DNA from: Variovorax sp. OV700
GTDB taxonomy: Bacteria; Pseudomonadota; Gammaproteobacteria; Burkholderiales; Burkholderiaceae_C
Assembly (NCBI RefSeq): GCF_900099805.1
Contig: NZ_FNDR01000009.1
Coordinates: forward strand, 207,246 to 271,245
Direction: 5' to 3'
Length of the DNA stretch: 64,000 nt
A model generated the notes under the pieces. That model was not told the origin of the DNA. It was given only the letters and a program-made list of their open reading frames with translations, and ran no database searches. Position 1 is the first letter of the stretch; each line of letters opens with the position of its first letter. Both the position numbers and the translations under genes were made by a program. This document shows, one piece after another, positions 17,133 to 24,240 of the stretch.

Positions 17133-17232
17133 CATAGACGTCGATAAGTTCACGATCGGCGGGAAAAGGCGTGTGGGTTTTGAATCGACCCCAAGAAATC
17201 CTGCGTGACACTGCGGATGTGATCGCGACATC
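17026..17232 (+). pseudogene. Decayed, internally deleted copy of the downstream lipoprotein gene
   Basis: An ATG at 17026 corresponds to the start of the intact lipoprotein at 17252, but a one-base difference within the first ten codons shifts the frame and a stop follows shortly. After the signal-peptide region (17005-17132) the homology jumps: 17154-17232 matches the middle of the intact gene (about 17627-17712; in one frame RIGGKR and ADVIAT are shared). About 270 bases of the middle are therefore missing, and the 3' end has been replaced by the leader of the intact copy. This is best explained by a tandem duplication followed by decay. Confidence 0.75.
17154..17232 (+). repeat. Direct repeat unit 2, degenerate copy (partner about 17627-17712)
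   Basis: This segment shares GGGAAAAGG, then GGAAATC/AGAAATC and GCGTGACACTG followed by GCGGATGTGATCGC, with the central part of the intact lipoprotein gene. Together with repeat unit 1 it defines the remnant gene copy. Confidence 0.8.
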
Positions 17233-17251
17233 CGGAAGGGCAGGAACATCA

Positions 17252-17962
17252 ATGAAGCAATTGCGTGCATTCAAAGCGCTGCTGCTGGCCTTGGCGGCGG
17301 CGGTGTCCGTTGCAGGGTGCGGCGTTCTGCCGGGGGGATCGAATTTCAACTCCTCGACGACAGCGTCATGCGCGGTTCAGAGCGCCGAAGCCCGGCCGCC
17401 GAAACACCCCATCGTCGAACTGGCGTGGTGCATCGCGCGGACGGATGACCTTTCCGATCCAAACCGCCTGTTTCATGAGACGCTGGAGATCAAGAACGAC
17501 CGGGACTACAGCGAGTCCAGAAACGTCCCTTGGCGAATCTCGGCGGGGGCGGGGAATGCAGAAGAGCTTCAACATTTGCCAGCGGGCGTCAGCAACTTTT
17601 ACTACACGCGTGCGGATGACGACAGACCAAGAATTGGGGGGAAAAGGTACTTCAGCTTTGCCGTCGACATCAGGAAATCATGCGTGACACTGGCGGATGT
17701 GATCGCCACCTTCGGCGATGGCTTTACCGTCTCGCCACACCGTACCGTAGCGCCTGCTGTGGCGTTGCCAGGGGTGGTGCCATCGCCGCCCTTTCAAACA
17801 GGAAAGCTCCAGGGCATCTTCTATGTCACTCCCCGCTTCTTCAAGGGGCCCAGCAACGGGCGAGTTGAATTCGATTTCAGCTACTACGAATGCGTGGGAC
17901 GCATTACCGTCCAGCGCGACCTCGAATCATTGAAAAATCAGAGGGAGGAAGGCAAGAAATGA
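17252..17962 (+). CDS. Putative lipoprotein of unknown function (candidate partner/immunity protein)
   Basis: A 236-residue protein with a lipoprotein signal (MKQLRAFKALLLALAAAVSVAGC; lipobox VAGC, Cys23). The mature part has several Cys (C41, C61, C144 and C208 by my count) and ends in a Lys/Glu-rich tail. It belongs to no family I recognise. The start at 17252 is chosen because it gives the signal peptide; the open frame reaches 17171 only through the decayed copy. Its stop overlaps the start of the zincin gene (ATGA), so the two are translationally coupled. Coupling of a lipoprotein to a putative toxin-like metalloprotease suggests, but does not prove, an immunity or chaperone role. Confidence 0.7.
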   Translation: MKQLRAFKALLLALAAAVSVAGCGVLPGGSNFNSSTTASCAVQSAEARPPKHPIVELAWCIARTDDLSDPNRLFHETLEIKNDRDYSESRNVPWRISAGAGNAEELQHLPAGVSNFYYTRADDDRPRIGGKRYFSFAVDIRKSCVTLADVIATFGDGFTVSPHRTVAPAVALPGVVPSPPFQTGKLQGIFYVTPRFFKGPSNGRVEFDFSYYECVGRITVQRDLESLKNQREEGKK

Positions 17963-18996
17963 GCACGATTACCACAGCCATCACAGCAGAGTGGATGGCC
18001 GACAAAAATAACAAATTCAAGGCGTACAACATTTCGCCGGACGCACTCGCGATGATCAACAGGTCGGAAACCCTCAAGGCCGACATGCGCGCTTACGCAG
18101 CCAGTGACTACACCGTCGCTGCAGAGGTCAATCCCAGGACCGGTGCGGGCGAGTACAGCACGCCGATGAGCAAGGACTTCCCAGGCTACCTCCACATCGC
18201 CTCCGACCGCTTCGACACCTCCGAAGGCACGGTCAGCATCCTGGCCCACGAACTCGGGCACTTTCGCGTTGAAGAACCCAATGCCGCCATCGCGACCGCG
18301 CGCTCCAACGCCCTGACGGGAAAAGACAAGGCCGCTTACGAGAGCGCCTGCCACCTGACCGAAGGCTACGCCCACTACAACGAAGTCAAAGTGCGCGATG
18401 AGATCCTGGAAACCAATCGCTTGGCTGCCGAACTCGAACAACGGCCCCTCACGGAACAGGAAGTTCAACTGAAATCCCGCTGGCGCGGTGAAGGGGTGTA
18501 CGGCAGCCGGGGCGAAGGCCAGGACCATCTGATCGCCAGACGCATTTCCGATGCCGCACGGGAAGAACCCGGCCACATGACGGCCACTCAGGTCATGGAG
18601 GCGGCCGCCTTTGCGCTGGCTCAGAACAACAGGGGCAACATCACATCTAACACCAGGCAAACCTACGGCCAATTCTGTGACGTCGAAGCGAGCCGCATGC
18701 TGCCTCGTGCCGCGCCTGTAGGAGCAATGGGCGAAGCGCAACGCACGCCGCAGACGTCATCCAAGGAGCTCTCACCCACCGACGACCTGTCCGCATTTCT
18801 GGACCGCATGCTGAGCGCCGATGACGCCACCTTCAGAAGAATGCAACAGACGTTGGCGGACCTGCCGCCGGGCCGCGAGGTGATCGCAGAGGGAATTGCG
18901 GAGGTGGATCGCCAGGAGCAATGGGTTGCGCAACAACAGGCGCAAGCGCAGCAGCAGCCTGCAATGGAGGCGCCGGTGATGGTCATGCGCCATTGA
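17959..18996 (+). CDS. HELGH zincin metalloprotease-like protein with Gln-rich tail
   Basis: A 345-residue protein without signal peptide. ILAHELGHFRVEE places a zinc-binding HExxH at residues 97-101; ACHLTEGYAHYNE (Glu135 region) could supply the third ligand as in gluzincins. The C-terminal 80 residues hold a short helical part (TDDLSAFLDRMLSADDATFRRMQQTL) and a Gln-rich tail (EQWVAQQQAQAQQQ). The ATG at 17959 has a strong GGAGGAAGG site and overlaps the lipoprotein stop; the longer frame to 17890 is a shadow. The lack of a Sec signal with a lipoprotein partner and Gln-rich tail recalls type IV secretion effectors of Xanthomonas, but the canonical XVIPCD motifs are not visible. Function unproven. 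Confidence 0.7.
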   Translation: MSTITTAITAEWMADKNNKFKAYNISPDALAMINRSETLKADMRAYAASDYTVAAEVNPRTGAGEYSTPMSKDFPGYLHIASDRFDTSEGTVSILAHELGHFRVEEPNAAIATARSNALTGKDKAAYESACHLTEGYAHYNEVKVRDEILETNRLAAELEQRPLTEQEVQLKSRWRGEGVYGSRGEGQDHLIARRISDAAREEPGHMTATQVMEAAAFALAQNNRGNITSNTRQTYGQFCDVEASRMLPRAAPVGAMGEAQRTPQTSSKELSPTDDLSAFLDRMLSADDATFRRMQQTLADLPPGREVIAEGIAEVDRQEQWVAQQQAQAQQQPAMEAPVMVMRH

Positions 18997-19032
18997 ACCC
19001 ATCGATGCACGGAACAGGCGAGGCAAATAAAA

Positions 19033-19572
19033 GTGAACGATCAAACCATGCTGGCCTTGGCCAGCAAGATGAGCGCACTGGTCGAAAAGTTCGAGCGCCA
19101 ATGCGAGCAATCCGGCTCGGAACTTCAGAGGCTTTCCCAACAGGTGCCGGGCGTGGTGCGCCAGGCCGTCAACGAACAGCTGAACCGGCTGCCAGAGGCG
19201 GTGCTTGCAGATGTTCGCGGCGGCATCGAGCGGCCGGTTTCCGACTATGAACGGCGCCTGCGCGAAGCAGGCGAACAAATCCATCAGGCTTCCCTTGCCT
19301 TGAGCGCGCAGTTCCGACGTGCCGAGGCGTTGCACCGCCATCTGATCTGGAAGGTTGCAGGCATCACGTTGGGCAGCCTGGTGTTGATGCTGGGGGGCAG
19401 TGTTTGGTTATCGAGTCACTACTACGACGAGATCGCAAAGAACCAGATTGCTGCCACATTGCTCAAGGCTTACAACGAGGCCGATGTCACGCTGTGCGAG
19501 GGACACTTGTGCGTCAGGGCGGACAAGTCCGCCAAGCCCTCTGGGGAGTATGTGCGCGTCAAACCGCGCTGA
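19033..19572 (+). CDS. Coiled-coil, single-pass membrane protein of unknown function
   Basis: A 179-residue protein (GTG at 19033; an ATG at 19048 is an alternative). Residues 1-105 are helical and Gln/Glu-rich, likely a coiled coil; residues about 106-127 (IWKVAGITLGSLVLMLGGSVWL) form one membrane segment; the C-terminal 50 residues contain LLKAYNEADVTLCEGHLCVRAD with a CxxxxC pair (C155, C160), probably periplasmic. It resembles proteins I recall being annotated as 'relaxation protein' in Xanthomonadaceae near effector cassettes; I cannot verify this. It lies 36 bases after the zincin and probably belongs to the same unit. Confidence 0.65.
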   Translation: MNDQTMLALASKMSALVEKFERQCEQSGSELQRLSQQVPGVVRQAVNEQLNRLPEAVLADVRGGIERPVSDYERRLREAGEQIHQASLALSAQFRRAEALHRHLIWKVAGITLGSLVLMLGGSVWLSSHYYDEIAKNQIAATLLKAYNEADVTLCEGHLCVRADKSAKPSGEYVRVKPR

Positions 19573-19655
19573 CGGAGCGGCACAAATCGTCGAAAGGATA
19601 GACGGGCTCGGCGGGTGCCTACATGACGGAGATCTGCCGCGCGAGCCGAGTTCGC

Positions 19656-20672
19656 TCAGCCGTTGCGGAAGAGGAAACTGTAGGCGTTTAGCGCCGGCAC
19701 GCCGCCGAGGTGCGCATACAGCACCTTCGAGCCGGCCGGGAATTCGCCCAGGCGCACCTTCTCGATCATTCCGTGCATCGACTTGCCCTCGTACACGGGG
19801 TCGGTCAGCATGCCTTCCAGGCGCGCGCAAAGCCGGATCGATTCCAGCGTGCCGTCGTTGGGCAGACCGTATTCAGGGCCGCCGAAACGGCGGTCGAGCA
19901 CCACGTCCTTGTCGGTGATGTCGCGGCCCAGTTCGACCAGTTCGGCCGTGTTCCTGGCAATGCGCACGATCTGCTCGAAGGTCTGCTGCGGCTTGGCCGA
20001 TGCGTCGATGCCGATCACGCGGTCGGCCCGGCCATCGGCCGCAAAGCCCACCACCATGCCGGCCTGCGTGCTGCCCGTGACCGAGCAGGTCACGATGTAG
20101 TCGAACTTGAAGCCCAGCTCGGCTTCCTGCTGGCGCACTTCCTCGGCAAACCCGACGAAGCCGAGCCCGCCGTAGCGGTGCTCCGAGCAGCCGGCCGGAA
20201 TGGGAAAGGGCTTGCCGCCGGCCTTGCGCACGTCGTCCATGGCTTCTTCCCAGCTCTTGCGGATGCCGATGTCGAAGCCCGCGTTGTCCAGCCGCACATC
20301 GGCGCCCATGATGCGTGACATCTCGATGTTGCCGACGCGGTCGTACACCGCGTCCGAATAGTTGACCCAGTTCTCCTGCACCAGCACGCACTTCATGCCC
20401 AGGTGCGCGGCCACGGCGGCCACCTGGCGGGTCTGATTCGACTGGATGCCGCCGATCGACACCAGCGTGTCGTAGCCACCCTCGAGCGCCTCGGGAATCA
20501 GGTATTCGAGCTTGCGTGTCTTGTTGCCGCCAAAGGCAAGGCCGCTGTTGCAGTCCTCGCGCTTGGCGTAGAGCTCGACTTCGCCGCCCAGATGCGCGCT
20601 CAGGCGCTTGAGCGGATGGATCGGCGTGGGGCCGAAGGTCAGGGCATGGCGGGGAAATTTCTCGAGGTTCAT
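19656..20672 (-). CDS. acdS: 1-aminocyclopropane-1-carboxylate deaminase
   Basis: A PLP enzyme converting ACC, the plant ethylene precursor, to 2-oxobutyrate and ammonia; typical of plant-growth-promoting rhizobacteria. Length (338) and residues match the Pseudomonas enzyme: K51 (GGNKTRKLEYL) for PLP, S78 (GGIQSNQ), and Y268, Y294, E295 and L322 in their expected positions. E295 and L322 separate true ACC deaminases from D-cysteine desulfhydrases. The start at 20672 is chosen for the family opening MNLEKFPRHALTFGPTPIH; the open frame continues upstream only through the regulatory region. Divergent from an Lrp-type regulator. Confidence 0.95.
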   Translation of the reverse strand: MNLEKFPRHALTFGPTPIHPLKRLSAHLGGEVELYAKREDCNSGLAFGGNKTRKLEYLIPEALEGGYDTLVSIGGIQSNQTRQVAAVAAHLGMKCVLVQENWVNYSDAVYDRVGNIEMSRIMGADVRLDNAGFDIGIRKSWEEAMDDVRKAGGKPFPIPAGCSEHRYGGLGFVGFAEEVRQQEAELGFKFDYIVTCSVTGSTQAGMVVGFAADGRADRVIGIDASAKPQQTFEQIVRIARNTAELVELGRDITDKDVVLDRRFGGPEYGLPNDGTLESIRLCARLEGMLTDPVYEGKSMHGMIEKVRLGEFPAGSKVLYAHLGGVPALNAYSFLFRNG

Positions 20673-20746
20673 CGATGTGCTCCAGAGGAAATGAAAAAAG
20701 GGGAGAGGAATGACATCGATCGTAGAAAGAAGGCGAAGAAACGTGG

Positions 20747-20816
20747 TTGCAAACTTCGGTGGAAATACGAGCAAAAAAAAGACAAGATCGACAGATCGAG
20801 TGTTTTTGGTTTGCAA
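20747..20816. promoter_or_regulatory. acdS-acdR intergenic region with inverted 8-bp pair
   Basis: The 152-base region between the divergent starts contains TTGCAAAC at 20747-20754 and its exact reverse complement GTTTGCAA at 20809-20816, 54 bases apart. GATCGA also occurs twice near 20787-20798. The region is notably A-rich. These are candidate sites for the Lrp-type AcdR, which is known in other bacteria to control acdS from this region; the assignment to these exact motifs is inference. Confidence 0.5.
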
Positions 20817-20824
20817 AGGAAGAG

Positions 20825-21337
20825 ATGAGCACAACAAAGTTGCGTACCACGCCGGCGCAGGCGGCCGAAGCGGCGACGGTGGAGCTCGACCGCACGGATC
20901 GCGCAATTCTTCGCGCCCTGCAGCGCGATGCCTCGGTGTCGAACGTGGCGCTGGCGGCCAAGGTCAATCTCAGCGCGCCGGCCTGCCTGCGCCGGGTCGA
21001 GCGGCTCAAGGCGGCGGGGCTCATCCAGGGCATCGTGGCATTGCTCGATGCCAAGGCCCTGGAGCTGGGCATGCTGGTGATGATCGGCGTGGTCCTCGAC
21101 CGCTCGACGCCCGACTCGTTCGCCGATTTCGAGAAGGCCGCGCAAAAGGTGTCCGGCTGCCTGGAATGCCATGTGGTCACGGGCGAGTTCGACTACTTCA
21201 TGCTCGTGCGAACGCGCGACAACGACAGCTTCAACCGCCTGCACGCCGAGCAGTTGCTGTACCTGCCCGGCGTGCGGCAGATCCGGACTTTCGTGGTGCT
21301 CAAGCAGGTGCTGTCGACCACGCAACTGCCGATCTAG
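20825..21337 (+). CDS. acdR: Lrp/AsnC-type regulator AcdR
   Basis: A 170-residue feast/famine regulator: an N-terminal helix-turn-helix (LDRTDRAILRALQRDASVSNVALAAKVNLSAPACLRRVERLKAAGLI) followed by the RAM effector domain (SGCLECHVVTGEFDYFMLVRTRD). Its position, divergent from acdS, matches the known acdR arrangement, where the protein activates acdS in response to ACC. The ATG at 20825 has a GGAAGAG site just upstream; a frame reaching back to 20747 has poor N-terminal sequence. It is followed by the fba leader. Confidence 0.9.
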   Translation: MSTTKLRTTPAQAAEAATVELDRTDRAILRALQRDASVSNVALAAKVNLSAPACLRRVERLKAAGLIQGIVALLDAKALELGMLVMIGVVLDRSTPDSFADFEKAAQKVSGCLECHVVTGEFDYFMLVRTRDNDSFNRLHAEQLLYLPGVRQIRTFVVLKQVLSTTQLPI

Positions 21338-21471
21338 AGGCATCCGCCACGCCCATCCTGGTACCTTGAGGTACCTGTCAGTGCCGTCCCACAAGGGGGC
21401 TCGATAGAATTGCGGCAGTTTTCTCTCGTCTTTCCGCCTTCTTTTTTCCCTATTTCCGCGAGGTATTTCCC

Positions 21472-22536
21472 ATGGCACTCGTCTCGATGCGCGAACTGCT
21501 GGACCACGCAGCCGCCAACGGCTACGGCATTCCGGCCTTCAACGTCAACAACCTGGAACAGGTCCAGGCCGTCATGGAGGCCGCCAAGGAAACCGGCGCG
21601 CCCGTCATCCTGCAGGCCAGCGCCGGTGCCCGCAAATACGCCGGTGAAGCCTTCATCAAGCACCTGATCCAGGCCGCGATCGAGCAGTACCCGAACATCC
21701 CCCTGGTCATGCACCAGGACCATGGCCAGAACCCCGACGTCTGCAAGGGCGCCATCGACCTGGGCTTCAGCTCGGTGATGATGGACGGCTCGCTCGAGGC
21801 CGACGGCAAGACCATTGCAAGCTACGACTACAACGTGGACGTCACCAAGAAGGTGTCGGACATGGCCCACCGCCTGGGCGTGACCGTCGAAGGCGAGCTC
21901 GGCTGCCTGGGCTCGCTGGAGACCATGAAGGGCGACAAGGAAGACGGCCACGGCACCGACGACACCATGACGCGCGAGCAGCTGCTGACCGATCCCGAGC
22001 AGGCCGCCGACTTCGTCAAGCGCACCCAGATCGACGCGCTGGCCATTGCCATCGGCACCAGCCACGGCGCCTACAAGTTCACGCGCGAGCCCACCGGCGA
22101 CATCCTGGCGATCGACCGCATCAAGGAAATCCACCGCCGCATTCCCAACACCCATCTGGTGATGCACGGCTCGTCGAGCGTGCCGCAGGAACTGCTGGCC
22201 ATCATTCGCCAGTACGGCGGCAACATGAAGGAAACCTACGGCGTGCCCGTGAAGGAAATCCAGGAAGCCATCAAGCACGGCGTGCGCAAGATCAACATCG
22301 ACACCGACATCCGCCTGGCGATGACCGGCGCGGTGCGCAAGTTCCTGGCCGAGAACCCCGAGAAGTTCGACGCCCGCGAATGGCTCAAGCCCGCGCGCGA
22401 AGCCGCCAAGCTGATCTGCAAGCAGCGCTACATTGAGTTCGGCTGCGAAGGCCAGGGCGCCAAGATCAAGGGCGACACGCTGCAGGTCGTGGCCGCCAAG
22501 TACGCCAAGGGCGAGCTCGCGCAAGAAGTCGTCTAA
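21472..22536 (+). CDS. fba: Class II fructose-1,6-bisphosphate aldolase
   Basis: Zinc-dependent aldolase of glycolysis/gluconeogenesis and the Calvin cycle, interconverting fructose-1,6-bisphosphate with glyceraldehyde-3-phosphate and dihydroxyacetone phosphate. The 354-residue protein opens MALVSMRELLDHAAANGYGIPAFNVNN; VMHQDHGQNP (Zn ligands), GVTVEGELG, AIGTSHGAYK and LVMHGSSSVP carry metal and substrate residues. This subtype (CbbA/FbaA-like) is usual in beta-proteobacteria. The gene stands alone, with its own intrinsic terminator. Confidence 0.96.
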   Translation: MALVSMRELLDHAAANGYGIPAFNVNNLEQVQAVMEAAKETGAPVILQASAGARKYAGEAFIKHLIQAAIEQYPNIPLVMHQDHGQNPDVCKGAIDLGFSSVMMDGSLEADGKTIASYDYNVDVTKKVSDMAHRLGVTVEGELGCLGSLETMKGDKEDGHGTDDTMTREQLLTDPEQAADFVKRTQIDALAIAIGTSHGAYKFTREPTGDILAIDRIKEIHRRIPNTHLVMHGSSSVPQELLAIIRQYGGNMKETYGVPVKEIQEAIKHGVRKINIDTDIRLAMTGAVRKFLAENPEKFDAREWLKPAREAAKLICKQRYIEFGCEGQGAKIKGDTLQVVAAKYAKGELAQEVV

Positions 22537-22560
22537 AGAAACTTTTTTCGCGATTCGCAG

Positions 22561-22584
22561 GCCACCGTTCGCGGTGGCTTTTTT
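22561..22584 (+). terminator. Intrinsic terminator of fba
   Basis: A perfect 7-bp stem (GCCACCG / CGGTGGC) with a TTCG tetraloop, followed by six T, lies 24 bases after the fba stop. Confidence 0.9.
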
Positions 22585-22640
22585 CTGCGCGCACAATCCG
22601 TTTTTCCCGTCACGCCACCCGTTTTCGCACAGCACGCCCC

Positions 22641-23546
22641 ATGACCACCGTCCACACCTCCTCCATCCAGAGCCTGCCCCTGCTTGCGCGCGGCAAGGTG
22701 CGCGACAACTACGCCGTCGGAGAGGACCGCATCCTGATGGTCGCGAGCGACCGGCTCAGCGCCTTCGACGTGATCATGGGCGAGCCGATCCCGGGCAAGG
22801 GCGAAATCCTGACGCAAATGGCGCTGTGGTGGTTCGACCGCCTGGGCCAGCTGTGCCCCAACCATCTGACCGGCGACGCGCCCGAAAGCGCGGTCACGCC
22901 CGAAGAGGTGCCGCAGGTCACGGGCCGCTCGATGCTGGTCAAGCGCCTGACGCCGATCCCGGTCGAGGCGGTGGTGCGCGGCTATCTGGCCGGTAGCGGC
23001 TGGAAGGAATACCAGGAAAGCCGCTCGGTCTGCGGCGTGCCGCTGCCCGAAGGGCTCACCAACGCCAGCAAGCTGCCGCGCCCGATTTTCACGCCCGCCG
23101 CCAAGGCGGCTGCCGGCGAGCATGACGAGAACATCAGCTACGACCGCGTCGTCGAGATCGTCGGCCCCAAGCTGGCGCAGCAGATTCGCGAGACCAGCCT
23201 GGAGATCTACGAAACCGCCGCGCAAATCGCGCTGGCCAAGGGAATGATCATTGCCGACACCAAGTTCGAGTTCGGCCTGGACGAAGCCGGCACGCTGGTG
23301 CTGATGGACGAAGTGCTCACCCCCGACAGCTCGCGCTACTGGCCGGTCGAGGGCTACCAGGCCGCGCTGTCCGCCGGCACCAATCCGCCGAGCTACGACA
23401 AGCAGTTCGTGCGCGACTGGCTCGAAGCCACCAAGATCAATGGCAAGCCCTGGGACAAGACGCCGCCGGCGCCGCGCCTGCCGGCCGAAGTCATCGAGAA
23501 GACCGCGGCCAAGTACCGCGAAGCGCTGGAACGCCTCACCGGCTGA
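22641..23546 (+). CDS. purC: SAICAR synthase
   Basis: Phosphoribosylaminoimidazole-succinocarboxamide synthase joins CAIR and aspartate with ATP in purine biosynthesis. The 301-residue protein shows LLARGKVRDNYAVGEDRILMVASDRLSAFDV at the N-terminus, VVRGYLAGSGWKEY and IADTKFEFGLDEAGTLVLMDEVLTPDSSRYWP, the family signatures. This longer, eukaryote-like type of PurC is common in beta-proteobacteria. purE and purK follow 1.6 kb downstream, separated by two minus-strand genes. Confidence 0.96.
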   Translation: MTTVHTSSIQSLPLLARGKVRDNYAVGEDRILMVASDRLSAFDVIMGEPIPGKGEILTQMALWWFDRLGQLCPNHLTGDAPESAVTPEEVPQVTGRSMLVKRLTPIPVEAVVRGYLAGSGWKEYQESRSVCGVPLPEGLTNASKLPRPIFTPAAKAAAGEHDENISYDRVVEIVGPKLAQQIRETSLEIYETAAQIALAKGMIIADTKFEFGLDEAGTLVLMDEVLTPDSSRYWPVEGYQAALSAGTNPPSYDKQFVRDWLEATKINGKPWDKTPPAPRLPAEVIEKTAAKYREALERLTG

Positions 23547-23548
23547 CG

Positions 23549-23574
23549 AAAAAAAGGAGCGCGAAGAGCGCTCC
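23549..23574 (-). terminator. Intrinsic terminator of the META lipoprotein gene
   Basis: Read on the minus strand, a 7-bp stem (GGAGCGC / GCGCTCC) with a 5-base loop is followed by seven T (plus-strand A run 23549-23555). It lies just beyond the minus-strand stop at 23587 and may also affect purC read-through. Confidence 0.75.
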
Positions 23575-23586
23575 CGGCGGCAGCCT

Positions 23587-24027
23587 TCAGTGCATCGCCG
23601 CGTTCAGCGTGGCCACGGTCCGGCCGCTCGCATCGAGCAGCGCGAGCTGCCCGGGCCCGGCGAGCCGGTAGCTCGCGGTGGTCTGAAGCGCCGAGATGAA
23701 CTGCGCCTCATTGGCGCCGCGCACCGGGTCCGCGCAGGCCATGCGGGTCGATGCCAGCTGGCCGATGCGCAGCGTGATGCCGCTGCGCGTGAACGAACCC
23801 GAGACGCGGTTGCAGCCGCCCGATCCGCTGACGCGGCCGCTGCTGCGGTCGAACTGGATCTGCGCATCGCCGCCGGTCGCCACGGGTTCGCCGCCCAGTT
23901 GCGCGAGACGCCAGACCGGACCTTCGATCGGCTCGTCGAGGCTGATGCCGCTGCCGCAGGCGGACAGGGCGGCGGCCAGCAGTGCGGTCGCGAGGGCGGG
24001 GAGCGCGAGACGGGCGAGGGAGCGCAT
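23587..24027 (-). CDS. META-domain lipoprotein (HslJ-like)
   Basis: A 146-residue lipoprotein: MRSLARLALPALATALLAAALSAC carries a lipobox (LSAC), followed by one META domain (GPVWRLAQLGGEPV, FDRSSGRVSGSGGCNRVSGSF, STRMACADP). The GCNRVSG and MACAD pieces are the family hallmark; HslJ of E. coli is linked to heat/novobiocin responses, and the META domain's exact role is unknown. The start at 24027 gives the lipoprotein signal; the longer frame to 24072 does not. The gene has a terminator on its downstream side and stands alone. Confidence 0.88.
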   Translation of the reverse strand: MRSLARLALPALATALLAAALSACGSGISLDEPIEGPVWRLAQLGGEPVATGGDAQIQFDRSSGRVSGSGGCNRVSGSFTRSGITLRIGQLASTRMACADPVRGANEAQFISALQTTASYRLAGPGQLALLDASGRTVATLNAAMH

Positions 24028-24175
24028 GGCCGATTTTTCCTTCTCAATTGCAACAAGTTGAATCGGCGCCATCGTATGCGACGCCGCCTGGGCTCGCCAA
24101 GACGGCGCCGCCCGCCACTATGGTGCGCACGACCTTGCACACGCTGACTGACGTCGACGGCGGATTGAAAGCAAC

Positions 24176-24203
24176 AAAAAAAAGCGACTCGGGAGTCGCT
24201 TTT
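24176..24203 (-). terminator. Intrinsic terminator of the thioredoxin-TPR gene
   Basis: A stem GCGACT / AGTCGC with loop CGGG, extended by A/T pairs; on the minus strand it is followed by a run of T (plus-strand A run 24176-24183). It lies 38 bases beyond the stop at 24241. The symmetric A and T runs could let it work in both directions. Confidence 0.8.
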
Positions 24204-24240
24204 TGGGAACTGCGCATTCGGAGATGCGCAAATTCGTCGA

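Noticed and set aside
17038..17349. Minus-strand 103-codon frame in the accessory region
   Set aside because: It is antisense to the lipoprotein repeat; its duplicated TPHPATD segments only reflect the direct repeat and support the duplication, not a gene.
18780..18996. Canonical XVIPCD secretion domain at the zincin C-terminus
   Set aside because: Only a Gln-rich tail is present; I could not find the conserved XVIPCD motifs, so I do not annotate the domain.
21360..21410. Promoter/operator for fba (GGTACC pair, TAGAAT)
   Set aside because: The GGTACC...GGTACC pair is short and the -35 is poor; not strong enough to list.
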